A DNA stretch of 64,000 nt from Planctomycetota bacterium (lineage in GTDB: Bacteria > Planctomycetota > GCA-2746535), in NCBI GenBank assembly GCA_002746535.1, contig NVWA01000008.1, positions 115,813 to 179,812 of the forward strand. The letters run 5' to 3'. Below, piece by piece: positions 63,314-64,000 of this stretch. The notes below the pieces were generated by a model. That model did no database searches. It saw only the letters and a list, made by a program, of their open reading frames with translations, and was not told the DNA's origin. The translations under genes and the position numbers were made by a program. Each line of letters starts with the position of its first letter. Within the stretch, counting starts at the first letter, position 1.

Positions 63314-63856
63314 ATGTTAAAACGAGTAAACGTAGTTGGTACTAGTGGAAGTGGAAAAAGTACTTTTAGTAAAAAACTCTCTGAAGTACTTTCTCTCAAA
63401 TACATTGACATGGATGCTTTATTCTGGGAAAAGAATTGGACGCAAGCAAGTGACCAAGAGTTTATTAGAAAAATTGCAGAATGTATTCAGGATGATAGCT
63501 GGATATTAGATGGTAATTATTCAAAAACGATTTCTTTAAAATGGGAAAAAGTTGATACGATTATTTGGATTGATTTTTCTTTTATTAGAACGATGTATCA
63601 GTCAATAAACAGAGCTATTTCTCGAATTATTAGCAATAAAGAATTATGGGAAGGCACTGGAAATAAAGAATCCATAAAGATGACCTTTTTTTCAAAAGAT
63701 TCAATCTTACTTTGGACACTTAACACATTTAAGAGTAATCGAAAAAAATATGAGGGGATAATGATGAATCAAAAATATGCTCATATAAACTTTATCAGAT
63801 TAACATCGCCTAAGATGTGCGAGAAATTTTTAATTGATTTAGAAAGTCAAAATTAG
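63314..63856 (+). CDS. P-loop kinase-like protein (topology modulation/FlaR-like family)
   Basis: 180 residues. Walker A is VVGTSGSGKSTFSKKL, followed by LKYIDMDALFWEKNWTQAS and WILDGNYSKT, the pattern of small adenylate-kinase-like P-loop proteins annotated as DNA topology modulation protein or FlaR; the true substrate is unknown. ATG 63314 is preferred over an in-frame GTG at 63305. A broken copy of its 5' end lies at 62526-62637. About 140 bp after the stop to the window end show nothing. Confidence 0.75.
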   Translation: MLKRVNVVGTSGSGKSTFSKKLSEVLSLKYIDMDALFWEKNWTQASDQEFIRKIAECIQDDSWILDGNYSKTISLKWEKVDTIIWIDFSFIRTMYQSINRAISRIISNKELWEGTGNKESIKMTFFSKDSILLWTLNTFKSNRKKYEGIMMNQKYAHINFIRLTSPKMCEKFLIDLESQN

Positions 63857-64000
63857 AAATTGTCTTTATCAATTACACATGAGCCTTTAAATTAACTATA
63901 TAGATGTGTTTTGAATTGCCCATTTAAATATATATTAGTGCTTTATTTAGAAGAATTAATTACCAGGATCAAATCGTCATTAGTAGGGACATCTCTACTA

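Overview
The window is AT-rich bacterial DNA (no rRNA, tRNA, CRISPR array or transposase gene seen) carrying about 55 genes, most of them on the + strand up to 44.8 kb. The combination of an oleABCD olefin cluster, a carrier-protein sulfur assimilation operon, a Cys-type sulfatase, a ceramidase-like protein, an acetyl-xylan-esterase-like protein, a PhyH oxygenase and AraC/DegT genes suggests a marine member of the PVC group, most likely a Lentisphaera-like Lentisphaerota. That placement is inference from gene content.

Layout. (1) 1-1.8 kb: a truncated membrane protein and a PDZ protein. (2) 1.86-11.9 kb: one long sulfur operon, namely an Rrf2 regulator, cysteine synthase, ThiS-like sulfur carrier, MetY-like enzyme, MoeB/ThiF-like activator, JAMM protease, sulfite reductase-TusA fusion, APS reductase, CysD and CysN. 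Sulfate would be taken to APS, sulfite and sulfide, and the sulfide loaded on the carrier as a thiocarboxylate for homocysteine and cysteine synthesis. The operon promoter is framed by two 25-bp inverted arms. (3) 11.9-13.5 kb: a secreted protein, a palindrome-rich non-coding stretch and a tiny HTH protein. (4) 13.5-18.2 kb: oleABCD, long-chain olefin synthesis.

(5) 18.3-41.5 kb is the most unusual part: a chemosensory island (STAS protein, CheA, CheW, two chemoreceptors, CheB, CheR, a kinase/sigma54-activator pair, a degenerate membrane kinase and three periplasmic binding proteins). It is interleaved with FIVE small hemerythrin-like paralogs whose iron-ligand sets differ from copy to copy. 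Seven transcription units start at near-perfect sigma54 (-24/-12) promoters, and each is preceded by one or two copies of a 16-bp dyad GTCAA-N6-TTGAC, in five of the seven cases with the nearest copy 63-66 bp upstream of the -24 element. I infer a single sigma54 regulon, plausibly run by the response regulator at 23390-24784, coupling di-iron (oxygen/redox/NO?) sensing to chemotaxis. Several natural-looking start codons lie upstream of or inside these promoters, so those starts were moved downstream.

(6) 41.9-44.8 kb: FHA protein, BamE/SmpA-like lipoprotein, small membrane protein and HD-GYP phosphodiesterase. (7) 44.8-49.8 kb: an atypical sigma54-activator-like regulator divergent from a methyltransferase / FeeM-like N-acyltransferase / E1-like three-gene cluster. 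(8) 49.8-61.9 kb: a catabolic accessory region (AraC, PhyH, esterase, ceramidase-like, DegT aminotransferase, a regulator with a pseudo-receiver, a tandem amidohydrolase, sulfatase, SDR) with REP-like repeats and a 44-bp perfect inverted repeat. (9) 61.9-63.9 kb: a tandem duplication of a secreted-protein gene plus a P-loop kinase gene, one kinase copy reduced to a fragment.
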